A DNA stretch of 64,000 nucleotides from Bacteroidia bacterium. GTDB lineage: Bacteria; Bacteroidota; Bacteroidia; Bacteroidales; CAJPTX01. The stretch's first letter is position 1. The number at the start of each line of letters is the position of its first letter. The translations under genes and the position numbers were made by a program. This document shows positions 17,042 to 28,098 of the stretch, one piece after another. The DNA lies in contig CAJPTC010000006.1 of assembly GCA_905373475.1 (NCBI GenBank), positions 1 to 64,000 of the forward strand, written 5' to 3'. The notes below the pieces were generated by a model that was not told the DNA's origin, made no database searches, and was given only the letters and a program-made list of their open reading frames with translations.

Positions 17042-17617
17042 CTACTTTTTTCCTTCTACAGGTTCTGCTTCCGAGATACGCTGCGGAATAGCAGTTTGTA
17101 TGGCTTTCTGCTGCTCCTCGGTAAGCTTATCGTAGATGTTGCCAAAACGTTGGCGCGACAGGTCGTCACGTACTTCGTTGTAAGCTGCAATTAACTCATT
17201 CTGAACCTTTAGATAGGCAGAATAGGTTGTTGAACGGTCATTCTGTAACGAGATCACCCCTGCCGTAACCATCATATCACCTAATAACGGGATGGTCTTC
17301 TTTACCTTTTCTGGTAAATTGGGGTCGTTGTTCGGGTTAAGCAAGAACTCCTTGGCTTTATCCCTTAACTCACTCACATCCATCGGATGTCCCCCCACCA
17401 ACAATTTGTCGCTTCGGTTGATACGCACTAGCAGCACATTACGTACTTGGTAGTCTTGCGTTACCTCTTTTTGATCCTTTGTTGGCATAGGTGGAAGCAT
17501 ACGTGGCAAGCCCGTATCCACATTCATCGTAGTGGTAACCAAGAAGAAGATCAACAACAGAAAGGCAATGTCAGCCATGGAGCTGGCATTGATTTCCTCC
17601 ATTTTTCTCTTTGGCAT
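17042..17617 (-). CDS. exbD: ExbD/TolR-family biopolymer transport protein (first copy)
   Basis: The 191-residue product begins PKRKMEEINASSMADIAFLLLIFFLVTTT; the helix at about 10-33 carries the conserved aspartate. The periplasmic part is longer than in the second copy and ends in a charged QQKAIQ region. It couples the inner-membrane proton gradient to TonB with ExbB. Two consecutive, dissimilar exbD genes after exbB are common in Bacteroidota. Start is the first ATG, well placed before the helix. Confidence 0.9.
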   Translation of the reverse strand: MPKRKMEEINASSMADIAFLLLIFFLVTTTMNVDTGLPRMLPPMPTKDQKEVTQDYQVRNVLLVRINRSDKLLVGGHPMDVSELRDKAKEFLLNPNNDPNLPEKVKKTIPLLGDMMVTAGVISLQNDRSTTYSAYLKVQNELIAAYNEVRDDLSRQRFGNIYDKLTEEQQKAIQTAIPQRISEAEPVEGKK

Positions 17618-17678
17618 TCTCTCTTACCTCCTTGTTTGTTTCAAGAAGACCTCCTCTGCAAGCGAGAGGAGGTCGCCA

Positions 17679-18143
17679 CTAACGATTGCTTATCATATTG
17701 CGCACACCAGTGACAATCAATAGTAGTATTGATGCACCAATGAAAATGTACGCAGTGAAGATCCCCGTATCGGTAAATTTAAGTACCGAAGGGTTTGAGA
17801 AGTCAGGGTTGGTAGCCGATGTGGCGGTTAAAATGGGCGTGCCGTCCGACATTGCATAAGAGATTAGGACAACAACTGCCAAAATAACCAATGATACCAA
17901 CGCCTTGATAGCCTTTCGCGGATTTTGAACGATAAAGATTATTGGGAAAATGATTGCGCACGCCGCAGCAATAATCAAGAGACAATACGTCCAGTCAATC
18001 ACAGGCTCAATGGCATTCATGAGCGCTTCCCGTTCATCAGTGCCCGAGATCTTAACCACAAAGATGATACTCAGGACAACCGAGACTGTGAGAAGTAAGC
18101 CCAGAAAGATGCGCAAGACGCGCTTTATTGTTTTATCTGACAT
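17679..18143 (-). CDS. Four-helix membrane protein of the exbB/exbD operon
   Basis: I do not recognise a named family. The 154 residues contain four predicted transmembrane segments (about 10-30, 52-72, 80-98, 127-147) with a short polar extracytoplasmic stretch rich in T, S, N and P between helices 3 and 4. It sits between exbB and the first exbD, with gaps of 22 and 61 bases, so it is almost certainly cotranscribed. Position suggests an accessory part of the ExbB/ExbD motor complex. This is inference from context only. Confidence 0.75.
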   Translation of the reverse strand: MSDKTIKRVLRIFLGLLLTVSVVLSIIFVVKISGTDEREALMNAIEPVIDWTYCLLIIAAACAIIFPIIFIVQNPRKAIKALVSLVILAVVVLISYAMSDGTPILTATSATNPDFSNPSVLKFTDTGIFTAYIFIGASILLLIVTGVRNMISNR

Positions 18144-18165
18144 ACTTCAGACTCCTTTTTACAAA

Positions 18166-18972
18166 CTAGAGTTTGTTGTGGTGTACTAAGATATCAACCA
18201 ACGAGATGGAGGCATCTTCCATGCGCATCACGATGCTATCGATCTTAGAAAGAATATAGTTATAGAATACCTGAAGAACAGCTGCTACCACAAGACCGAA
18301 GACGGTTGTAATCAAGGCTATCTTGATACCTCCTGCCACGAGAGATGGTGCAATATCGCCCGCAATTTCGATAGCATCGAATGCCGAGATCATCCCCAAG
18401 ACAGTACCCATAAATCCGAACATAGGAGCTAGGGCAATGAAAAGAGAGATCCAGGTCAGACCGCTTTCGAGCTGCTGCATTTGCACAGAACCGTAGGAAA
18501 CGACTGACTTTTCAACGGCTTCAATACCTTCCCCTGCACGATCTAGACCTTGGTAGAAAATGCTAGCCACAGGACCGCGTGTGTTGCGACAAACCTCTTT
18601 AGCGGCATCAACACCACCATCCTTCAATGCGTTTTCTACTTTGCGCAGCAATTTCGTGGTATTGGTTGTTGCCAAGTTTAAGTAAATGATACGCTCAATA
18701 GCGATTGCCAGACCTAAGATAAGGAGCAGTAGGATGACTCCCATGAAGCTTGGTCCCCCTTCAATGAACTTGGTCTTTAGCTGTTGATGCAACGGTACAT
18801 CGGCGTTTGGATTCGCCGTCATAGGGTTGACATTGTCAGCGGCAGTTACATCCAACACTACTGTCGCACTGTCTGGCACATTAGCCATACTGTCAGGCGT
18901 TTGCGCCATCAAAACGCGCGCTGCCCCTAACAAGAGGAGCAACATCAAACTGAACATAAGTAACTTCTTCAT
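18166..18972 (-). CDS. exbB: ExbB/TolQ/MotA-family proton channel protein
   Basis: ExbB forms the pentameric inner-membrane stator of the TonB-energising motor. The 268-residue product has a MotA/ExbB domain at about 125-250 (GLTWISLFIALAPMFGFMGTVLGM and the LVAGGIKIALITTVFGLVVA helix). Unlike proteobacterial ExbB it starts with a signal-like helix (residues 1-24) and a periplasmic Asp/Asn/Pro-rich stretch before the first channel helix. The gene lies 57 bases downstream of tRNA-Ser, with no TAnnTTTG seen between them, so readthrough from the tRNA promoter is possible. It leads the exbB-4TM-exbD-exbD operon. Confidence 0.92.
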   Translation of the reverse strand: MKKLLMFSLMLLLLLGAARVLMAQTPDSMANVPDSATVVLDVTAADNVNPMTANPNADVPLHQQLKTKFIEGGPSFMGVILLLLILGLAIAIERIIYLNLATTNTTKLLRKVENALKDGGVDAAKEVCRNTRGPVASIFYQGLDRAGEGIEAVEKSVVSYGSVQMQQLESGLTWISLFIALAPMFGFMGTVLGMISAFDAIEIAGDIAPSLVAGGIKIALITTVFGLVVAAVLQVFYNYILSKIDSIVMRMEDASISLVDILVHHNKL

Positions 18973-19029
18973 AGACTCGCCGTAATTTTGTGTTCGTACC
19001 TAACGATTTTCTACTTCTTAGAATTCCTG

Positions 19030-19117
19030 CGGAGAGAGCGGGATTCGAACCCGCGATACCCTTTTGAGGTATACACACTTTCCAGGCGTGCGCCTTCGAC
19101 CACTCGGCCACCTCTCC
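19030..19117 (-). tRNA. tRNA-Ser (GGA anticodon)
   Basis: The minus-strand sequence has acceptor stem GGAGAGG pairing with TCTCTCC (one G-U), D-arm GCCGAGTGGTCGAAGGC, anticodon loop CTGGAAA giving GGA, a long variable arm (TATACCTCAAAAGGGTAT, typical of class II serine tRNA), and T-arm GCGGGTTCGAATCCCGC. The discriminator is G, as required by seryl-tRNA synthetase. The 3' CCA is not encoded. It is 88 nucleotides without CCA. Confidence 0.95.
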
Positions 19118-19181
19118 GTTTTAGCCCAAATCAACCCCTAAACACTCCGCAATTTACAATATTTTTGAAAAATCGCGCAAT

Positions 19182-20210
19182 TTAAGCCCTCTCGCCGGCG
19201 ATGTTAGTCTCTAGATATTTCACGAGTGTTCCCCTATTCTCACAGGTTCCTAACCCTAACATGAGTTTGCTTATGGCTGCCTCGTAGGTCATGTCACCAC
19301 CACTTATTACGCCCATGTGCGCGAGTCCTAGCCCTGTGTCGTACGACCCCATAGAGACTTTGTCGGCCTGGCACTGCGAGATATTGATAAAGACTACTCC
19401 TTGCTTTATAGCCTTTTCGATCGCACGCAAGAACCAACGGGCGCTAGGAGCATTGCCAGCACCGAATGTTTTTAGAATTACACCATGTAGTTCTTTCATG
19501 CCTAAAAGCGACTGGACGTACGCCTCTTCCATACCTGGGAACAAGTAGAGTGTTGCCACGTGCGTATCGAAGTTGCTCAACAAGGTTAATTGCCCTTCTT
19601 TCCAAGGTGCAATCACGCTATCGTTATAGACTATGGCGATACCTGCTTCGGCAAGTAGCGGGTAGTTGTAGCTGCGAAAAGCATCAAAGCGAGCTGCTCC
19701 GAATTTCGTGGTTCGGTTACCGCGGAAGAGTCGGTGATCGAAAAATACACTGACTTCTGGTACGCGCGGATGGTCTGCGATGTGTTCGGCTACAATTTCA
19801 AGAGCGCCGAGCAGGTTCTCTTTCCCATCCGTTCGTATAGCGCCCAGCGGCAACTGTGACCCCGTGAGTACAACGGGTTTGTTAAGACCCTGTAGCATCA
19901 GGCTCAATGCAGAGGCAGTGTAGGCCATTGTATCCGTGCCGTGGAGTACTACAAAGCCATCGAAGGCGTCATAGTTTTGCTGAATCTCGGTCGCTAGTCT
20001 TACCCAAAAACTCGGATCGGCATCCGAGGAGTCGAGGAGCGGATAGAGTGGTCTGGTTTCTAGTTGATAACCAAACTTTAAGACTTCAGGAACTTCTCGT
20101 TCCAGCTGTGTAATGTTGAAAGGAGCTAAACCACCCGTAAGTGGATTCTCTTTCATACCGATAGTGCCTCCTGTGTAGAGCACTAGCAAAGAACGCGACG
20201 GATTTGCCAA
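19182..20210 (-). CDS. ansA: Type I L-asparaginase
   Basis: This cytoplasmic enzyme hydrolyses asparagine to aspartate and ammonia. The 342-residue product shows the two catalytic-threonine motifs, VLYTGGTIGM (about 10-19) and LHGTDTMAYTASAL (about 90-103), and the LTGSQLPLGAIRTDGKENL segment. There is no signal peptide, which favours type I. The ATG lies 34 bases from a -7 element. It stands alone between tRNA-Ser and the OMP pseudogene. Confidence 0.93.
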   Translation of the reverse strand: MANPSRSLLVLYTGGTIGMKENPLTGGLAPFNITQLEREVPEVLKFGYQLETRPLYPLLDSSDADPSFWVRLATEIQQNYDAFDGFVVLHGTDTMAYTASALSLMLQGLNKPVVLTGSQLPLGAIRTDGKENLLGALEIVAEHIADHPRVPEVSVFFDHRLFRGNRTTKFGAARFDAFRSYNYPLLAEAGIAIVYNDSVIAPWKEGQLTLLSNFDTHVATLYLFPGMEEAYVQSLLGMKELHGVILKTFGAGNAPSARWFLRAIEKAIKQGVVFINISQCQADKVSMGSYDTGLGLAHMGVISGGDMTYEAAISKLMLGLGTCENRGTLVKYLETNIAGERA

Positions 20211-20244
20211 AACCTACCACCCCCACCTTTTAGTCTAACTGGCG

Positions 20245-20252
20245 CAAAGTTA
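20245..20252 (-). promoter_or_regulatory. -7 promoter element of ansA
   Basis: Minus-strand TAACTTTG, a perfect match, 34 bases before the ATG. Confidence 0.6.
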
Positions 20253-20273
20253 GTGTTTTCCCGCAATGATCTG

Positions 20274-21139
20274 CTACAATGTAGCGCGGTCGGTATCTTC
20301 GTTCTCTAGCGAACGATAGCCTTCATAGTTTTTCCCGATCGAGAAATCGTAGGTAATGGAAAAGCTCATCTTCCAAAAATTGTCGCGCATAATCTCGTAC
20401 TGATGCCGTTGCACAATTAGCTGCGGGAGTTGGTACATGCGGGAACGTTCGGGCGTAAATAAATTTTCTAGTGACAGATGAAGATTCCAGCTTCCGTATT
20501 CCCAAAAGGCGGAGAGAGCCGAGTACCATCCAAAATAGTCTGTGAATGTACTATACAGCGTGGCAAAAGGAGTATCCAGATCTGCTTGTATCCCCCAGTT
20601 CTCTTTTTAGAATAATAGACTACTACGCGGGTATGGAGAACAAGGAAATGCCTTGCTTTTTGGTACGTTGAAAATGCTGGTAGCGCGGTTTTGCATAGAG
20701 ACTAAAGGTGAGCATACTGTTCCCTAAAGGTTTGGAAAGAAAGAACCGTATGTAGCATCAGTTTTTGTTCATTGGGAATATTGATACGCTGCTCCATTAT
20801 AACCTCTCGCCCTTCCCAGAAGGTTTTCGTATACGTAAAAGCCCAAACATCGTGAATATAATCATACGTCACAGTGTTCGAGATATCAAAATAGTCGTTC
20901 CCATTCGTATAGTAGAGGCGTGTTGTGCCACTGTACGCATTCTTCAATTGCGGGTTATTGCGTTCGTAATAATTTTCGCGGGCGCGCTGCACCACTTCTG
21001 TGGTATGACCTATCTCTGGGATATGATTCTTGGTTTCCAGTTCCCAGCGCAATTGCTGGTTATTGGGAAAACGATAGCCGAGTAGTATACGCGGGTTAAA
21101 AGTGGGGCGCACTCCAAAGGCAGTGTCCGTTCCTCTTTT
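20274..21139 (-). pseudogene. Decayed outer-membrane beta-barrel (TonB-receptor-like) remnant
   Basis: Three reading frames on the minus strand together spell the C-terminal third of a Bacteroidota outer-membrane receptor. Piece one (about 21139-20735) includes GYRFPNNQQLRWELETK and YYERNNPQLKNAYSG; it then shifts frame to SLYAKPRYQHFQRTK and meets tandem TAG stops at 20620-20625. Piece three resumes after a TAA at 20607-20609 and ends with the barrel signature FSITYDFSIGKNYEGYR before a TAG at 20274. No signal peptide, plug or CarboxypepD-like N-terminus exists; upstream lies yidC. At least three lesions plus 5' loss make it a pseudogene. Its closest family is the OMP_b-brl / TonB-dependent receptor group. 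Confidence 0.85.
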
Positions 21140-21156
21140 CTAACAAAGGCAACTGT

Positions 21157-23007
21157 CTACTTTTTAGCGCGCTTAGCCTGTTCTCGCTGCATCTCTTGCA
21201 AACGTTGCATGAAGCCAGACTTTTTCTGCGGTCGGTTCGCATTCAGCTGCAAGCGAGCCAACATTTTCTTCTCGTCTATTGCAAAACGAATGAAATAGGT
21301 CTGCGCAATGGTGATTAATGTTGCTAAGAAATAGTAGTAACTCAGCCCCGCAGAGTAGTCATTAAACCAGAACAGCATCATGATAGGCATCATATAGAGC
21401 ATCATGAACTTCATGCCTGGCATCTGCGCGTTAGAACTCCCCGTAAGCTTATAATTCATCTGCGAAGAGATGAAAAGCGTTGCAGCCATCAACAGGGTAA
21501 ACAAACTGATATGGTCACCATAAAAAGGTATTGAGAACGGCAGGTTGAGAATCGAGTCATAGCTCGAAAGGTCATCTGCCCACAAAAAGCTCTCCTGCCG
21601 AAGCTCAAAAGAAGCAGGGAAGAAACGGAACATAGCAATAAGGATAGGGAACTGAATCAGGATAGGTAAACACCCACCAAGCGGATTTGCACCCGCGCGT
21701 TTGTACAGTTCCATGGTTGCCTGACCGCGCTTTGTAGCATCCTCCTTGCGCGAATATTTCGCATTGATCTCATCTACCATAGGCTTTAGCAAACGCATCT
21801 TTGCTTGGCTTAGATAGGACTTGAACGTCAGGGGGAAAATCACTATCTTAATCAGGATGGTCAAGATGAGTATTATCAGCCCGTAATTGGTAATATACTT
21901 GCTCAACCAGTAGAACACATTAATGACTACGTATTTGTTTATCCAACCTACGAGCCAACCACCCATTGGTATCACTTTCTCGTATTCGTGGTCGTAGGAA
22001 GCTAGCGTCTTGTAAAGATTCGGTCCGTAGTAAAACTCCAGCGCATAAGCATCGTTTTTGCCTCCTGTAAAAGGTAGCATTAGCGTTGCAGCATAATCGC
22101 GCAAATATCCCTCTTCATTAGCCAGTGCCACCGTTACATTCGTTTGCTCAAATGCCTGCTCGTTACGCAATATGGCGGAGAAAAACTGCTCCTTGTAGGC
22201 CAGCCATGATATTTTGGTGTTGATCTTCTCCTCAACATCCTTGCCGGCTACACTCAATTCCTCATAGTCGCCGTTCGTAGTGTAGTAGGCGGCTGTTGTA
22301 TACTCCAGCTCCTTTTTTGCTCCTTTTTCTTGCTGGGGCGAGTGCATAGTCCAGTGTAGATCCAAGTAACGCGTGGTGGCAGCCAGCTGCGAATCCATGT
22401 TCACAAAACGAACCTTCCACTGCAATGCATACGAGCCGTAGGGTAGCGCGTAACTATACTCTAAATATCCATCCCCTTGTGTGGCAGGAAGACGGAACGC
22501 CACACGAGCCGTGTCGCCAGCCTTTTGCGCCATAGTTGTTGCTGTCTCGTTGCACAAAAACAACTGTTCGGAAGTAGCAACCGTAGAATGCTGCGAAAGG
22601 AACTGCAACTCCAATTTATTTTTCGTGTCCTCCTTGAAAAGGAACAACGAGTCGCCATAGTAGGTTCTAAATCCTCTCACCTGTACGGAACGCGGATAAG
22701 CGCCCAGCGTACTGAACTTAATGAGCAACTTATCATTCCCCAACAGCACTTCCTTCGCCTCTCCCTCTACGCGGAACAGTGTATCGGCAGTTGCCGCCGT
22801 ATTGGGATTACGAAAAGCACTGTCTTGCACCGCACGCGCCTTTTCTTCTGCAAGGCGTTGTGCCTCCTCTTGCGCTTGTACGCGTGCGATCGAATCGCGC
22901 TGTGCTTCTAGGCGTGCAATCTCTTCTTCACTGGGACGATTCAGGTACGAAAACCCTACCACTATCGCAAAGATTAGTACTAGTCCCAGAATTGTCTTCT
23001 TATCCAT
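21157..23007 (-). CDS. yidC: Membrane protein insertase YidC
   Basis: YidC inserts and folds inner-membrane proteins, alone or with SecYEG. The 616 residues start with an N-terminal anchor (KKTILGLVLIFAIVVGFSYL), then a large periplasmic beta-sandwich (about 60-350), and the conserved C-terminal five-helix core (YGLIILILTILIKIVIFPLTF; KRAGANPLGGCLPILIQFPI). The tail is basic (QREQAKRAKK), which helps ribosome docking. It lies 80 bases downstream of pyrG on the same strand, an arrangement I recall as common in Bacteroidales. Start is the first ATG, at the anchor. Confidence 0.95.
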   Translation of the reverse strand: MDKKTILGLVLIFAIVVGFSYLNRPSEEEIARLEAQRDSIARVQAQEEAQRLAEEKARAVQDSAFRNPNTAATADTLFRVEGEAKEVLLGNDKLLIKFSTLGAYPRSVQVRGFRTYYGDSLFLFKEDTKNKLELQFLSQHSTVATSEQLFLCNETATTMAQKAGDTARVAFRLPATQGDGYLEYSYALPYGSYALQWKVRFVNMDSQLAATTRYLDLHWTMHSPQQEKGAKKELEYTTAAYYTTNGDYEELSVAGKDVEEKINTKISWLAYKEQFFSAILRNEQAFEQTNVTVALANEEGYLRDYAATLMLPFTGGKNDAYALEFYYGPNLYKTLASYDHEYEKVIPMGGWLVGWINKYVVINVFYWLSKYITNYGLIILILTILIKIVIFPLTFKSYLSQAKMRLLKPMVDEINAKYSRKEDATKRGQATMELYKRAGANPLGGCLPILIQFPILIAMFRFFPASFELRQESFLWADDLSSYDSILNLPFSIPFYGDHISLFTLLMAATLFISSQMNYKLTGSSNAQMPGMKFMMLYMMPIMMLFWFNDYSAGLSYYYFLATLITIAQTYFIRFAIDEKKMLARLQLNANRPQKKSGFMQRLQEMQREQAKRAKK

Positions 23008-23087
23008 AAAATTGTATTCTTCTTACGGGCATGTAAACTCAATGTGCCGTGTCTAATGATGATATTTTGAAAACGAAAGCACGGAAT

Positions 23088-24812
<1,725 letters not shown>

Positions 24813-24871
24813 TCATTTCTCTAATCCAGAGGCAATCCACTATTGTCTCTTAAATCTACCTAGCTAAGTTG

Positions 24872-26860
24872 TTACTCCTTCGTTTCTTCCCCTTCTTCAG
24901 ATGCAGCAGGTTTCTTCTCCTTATTGCCCCGTAACGCTTTATCAATCTCTTTGAGTTTATTTTTGCGCATTGCAATGTCTTCGCGCATGCTCGCAATCTT
25001 TTCCTCCTGCTGCTGAATCAATGGGTTGGAAGACGAAGAACTACGGAAAAATGAGAGGTTGTTTGACATAAGCGAACATTCACTTTCAAGCTGCTGGATC
25101 TGCTGGCGTAGGCGCGCACGCTCCTTCTGGAGTTGCGACTCGTTGCCATCGCCCTGTACCATTTCCTCAATGCGAGTCTTGAAAGCTTCTACTTGTTCCA
25201 TACGACGGTCTACTCCGAGCGACTTGTATACCCTGTTTACCAAATCGCGATATCGCTGTTGGATAACATCTTTTTGTTTGAAAGGTACGTGCCCTATACC
25301 AAACCAACGAGACTGTAGTTCCTTCAACCATTCTACCCCTGCCGCAGCATCCGTCTTGTTCGCTTCGTAACCTTCTAGTTCTTTCAGAATCGCCTCTTTG
25401 GCTGCAAGATTGTCCTTCTCCTCCTTATTGCGGCTCGACTGCGCCTCGTCGCGGTGCGAGAAGAAATAATCCATAGCACCACGGAACTTTTCCCACAACT
25501 CATCGCGGCGTTTGCGTGGTGCATAGCCTACCGACTGCCACTGCTTTTGCAAATCTATCATGGCACGCGTCGTAGCACTCCAGTCGGTACTCTCTTTCAT
25601 AGCCTCCGCCTGAGCGCACAGATCTTGAAGTTTCTGAAGATTATCTTTTCCCTCTTGCCGCATAGCACGATCGTAGGTACGGAAACCTTCAAAGATTTGC
25701 GAGCACGCCGCTTGAAAACGCTCGCGAACCTTACCTACCACTCGGTTAGGCAAATACCCCAGCTCCTTCCATTCCTTCTGAAGTTCCTTTACCTTGTCAG
25801 TCGCATTGCGCCAAGCCTGCATGGAGCTGCGCTCTTCCTTTAGGAGCTCTTCCACCTTATCGCATAGCGCTGTTTTCTTTGCAAGAATCTCCTCATTCTG
25901 CTCCTTCAAGTTCTCAAAGAACTTATGATGCCGCGCATTGATCTCAGCACTTGCCGAAGAGAAACGTTCCCATACCTCCTCGCGCTTCTCGGGCATCTCG
26001 GGTCCCACCTCTTTCCACAACGAGTGCAACTCCTGCAACTTGCGGAAAGCACCCACAATATCCGTCTCTTTCAACAGATCTTCAGCCTGCTCGCAAAGCT
26101 TCAACTTTGCCTCAAGATTCTTCTTGAAGTCCAGATCGCGGAGATCGCGGTTGATCTTGATGTAGTCATAAAAACTCCGAACAGCGGTATTGTACGACAT
26201 GTACAGATCTTCCTTATCCGCTTGTGGCACAAGCCCAATCTGATTCCACTGTTCACGTAGCGCATCAAACTCTTTGAAGGTCTCGCCCTTTACTTCGTCG
26301 CGGAGCGTCAGCGCTTTTATTTTCTCTATAATCTCGTGCTTACGGCGCAAATTTTCCTTTCGTTCTGTTTCTACCGCCTCTGCATGCTTCCGTCTGCGCT
26401 CTTTGTAAGACTGCATGAGTTCGCGGAAACGCTGCTCTTCTGCTCTAAATGGAGCTTCAAAAGTCTCTTCGCCGTGATCCTCTATAGCTTGCCACTCCTC
26501 GTGCGCACGCTGACGTACATCCTCCAGCTTTTTGTTGAAAAGTGACTGAATAAGCGTTACACGTTCGCGCGTCTTCTCGGTTAACTCATCCTTTACTACA
26601 TTAGCGAAATTGCTAATCAGCTCAGGCAGTGTCAGTTCCGAATAATCGTCGTCCGACTCGTTCTCTTCTGTAGCGTCTTCTAGGTGTTCGGGCTCAGGTG
26701 ATGAAGTTGGCTTCGATGCTTCTTCCACAGACACAGAGGTCTGATTTTCAATCTTTTCTTCCTTCGGCTCTGCTGCCACTTCTACCTCTTGCGACGCGGA
26801 AGCATTATCCACTGCTTCGGTCGCCTCTGCTACTTTTAGCGTTTGTTCCTGCTCTGACAT
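24872..26860 (-). CDS. DUF349-repeat coiled-coil protein
   Basis: The 662-residue protein begins with an acidic, low-complexity region (about 1-75, rich in E, A, V and S) and continues with several consecutive DUF349 units, seen as repeated LRxxW motifs (LREQWNQIGLVP, LHSLWKEVGPEM, LQKEWKELGYLP, LQKQWQSVGYAP, LQSRWFGIGHVP) each within a highly charged helical stretch. No membrane segment or signal is visible, so it is cytoplasmic. DUF349 proteins are widespread in Bacteroidota but have no established biochemical role. It lies between recA and pyrG on the same strand. The C-terminal 60 residues are a long coiled coil ending in KPAASEEGEE. Confidence 0.88.
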   Translation of the reverse strand: MSEQEQTLKVAEATEAVDNASASQEVEVAAEPKEEKIENQTSVSVEEASKPTSSPEPEHLEDATEENESDDDYSELTLPELISNFANVVKDELTEKTRERVTLIQSLFNKKLEDVRQRAHEEWQAIEDHGEETFEAPFRAEEQRFRELMQSYKERRRKHAEAVETERKENLRRKHEIIEKIKALTLRDEVKGETFKEFDALREQWNQIGLVPQADKEDLYMSYNTAVRSFYDYIKINRDLRDLDFKKNLEAKLKLCEQAEDLLKETDIVGAFRKLQELHSLWKEVGPEMPEKREEVWERFSSASAEINARHHKFFENLKEQNEEILAKKTALCDKVEELLKEERSSMQAWRNATDKVKELQKEWKELGYLPNRVVGKVRERFQAACSQIFEGFRTYDRAMRQEGKDNLQKLQDLCAQAEAMKESTDWSATTRAMIDLQKQWQSVGYAPRKRRDELWEKFRGAMDYFFSHRDEAQSSRNKEEKDNLAAKEAILKELEGYEANKTDAAAGVEWLKELQSRWFGIGHVPFKQKDVIQQRYRDLVNRVYKSLGVDRRMEQVEAFKTRIEEMVQGDGNESQLQKERARLRQQIQQLESECSLMSNNLSFFRSSSSSNPLIQQQEEKIASMREDIAMRKNKLKEIDKALRGNKEKKPAASEEGEETKE

Positions 26861-26977
26861 CTCTGATGCTCCTTAAACTCTGTCGGTTAGACTATGCACG
26901 TACACTTTTTAGACCTCTCTTTCTGTTTCGCGACTTCGTTTTTTCACAAAACAGGTTACAGTTAGGCTACGTAATAA

Positions 26978-28045
26978 CTAAAATTTTATTGCATTTGGCT
27001 CTGCTGCGATCCGCTCCCGAATCTTAGCTTCAAGTTCTGCAGCTAGTTCCTGATTCTCAATGAGTAATTTTCGTACCGTCTCACGACCTTGTCCGAGGCG
27101 CGTACTCTCATAACTAAACCACGAACCACTTTTTTCTATTAAACCAAAGCCCACGCCGAGATCAAGAATCTCAGAGGCTTTGGAGATCCCCTCTCCAAAT
27201 ATAAGGTCGCACTCAACTTTACGGAAAGGCGGCGCGACCTTATTTTTCACAATCCGAACTCGGATGCGGTTTCCGTAATGATCATCGTTCGAATCCTTCA
27301 GTGCACCGATACGGCGAATATCCAGACGGAGCGATGCGTAGAATTTCAATGCATTCCCCCCAGTTGTCGTCTCAGTAGGTCCGTACATTGTGGCTCCTAT
27401 TTTCTCACGCAACTGGTTGATAAAAATGCAAACAGTGTTGGTTTTTGAGATAGTTCCCGTCAGTTTACGTAATGCTTGCGACATGAGACGCGCCTGCAAA
27501 CCCACCTTAGAATCGCCCATCTCGCCTTCTAGTTCAGCTTTAGGTGTTAGTGCAGCCACCGAGTCAATAACAACAATGTCAAGTGCCCCCGAGCGGATCA
27601 GCTGATCTGCTACCTCCAGAGCCTGCTCCCCATTGTCTGGTTGTGAGATAAGCAACATATCAATGTTTACCCCCAAACTACGTGCGTACGTCGGATCAAA
27701 TGCGTGCTCTGCATCTATGATCGCTGCAACGCCATTCCTCTTTTGCACCTCTGCTATAGCATGGATAGCAAGCGTTGTTTTCCCCGATGACTCAGGACCA
27801 AAAATTTCAACAATGCGTCCACGAGGATATCCGCCTACGCCCAATGCTAGATCAAGAAGGATAGAACCCGAAGGGATAGAGGGAATATCTTCCCCCGCGC
27901 GGTCACCCAAGGTCATAATCGTACCTTTTCCGAAGTCCTTATCGATCTTTTGCATTGCGACCAACAAGGCCTCGCGCTTGTTCTCATCGATTGACGAGAA
28001 CAAGTCTTTATTTGCTTCTGCTTGCGATTTTTCTTTCGCTGCCAT
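26978..28045 (-). CDS. recA: Recombinase RecA
   Basis: RecA forms filaments on single-stranded DNA for homologous recombination and drives LexA/UmuD self-cleavage. The 355-residue product has Walker [12 protein letters not shown] (about 74-84), the Walker B region [11 protein letters not shown], the L2 loop [19 protein letters not shown], and RIGALKDS. Length is standard. It is 53 bases downstream of the thioredoxin-like lipoprotein gene. No SOS-box could be identified by eye in the short upstream region. Confidence 0.97.
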   Translation of the reverse strand: MAAKEKSQAEANKDLFSSIDENKREALLVAMQKIDKDFGKGTIMTLGDRAGEDIPSIPSGSILLDLALGVGGYPRGRIVEIFGPESSGKTTLAIHAIAEVQKRNGVAAIIDAEHAFDPTYARSLGVNIDMLLISQPDNGEQALEVADQLIRSGALDIVVIDSVAALTPKAELEGEMGDSKVGLQARLMSQALRKLTGTISKTNTVCIFINQLREKIGATMYGPTETTTGGNALKFYASLRLDIRRIGALKDSNDDHYGNRIRVRIVKNKVAPPFRKVECDLIFGEGISKASEILDLGVGFGLIEKSGSWFSYESTRLGQGRETVRKLLIENQELAAELEAKIRERIAAEPNAIKF

Positions 28046-28098
28046 GTATTTATCCGATAGAATGTGCCCGTAAATACTTTATAGCTCGGAGGTAAGAA

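Noticed and set aside
20323..20529. Separate small gene in the ansA-yidC gap
   Set aside because: The frame is a shadow of the barrel remnant; the correct frame of the same stretch gives SLENLFTPERSR and FSITYDFSIGK.
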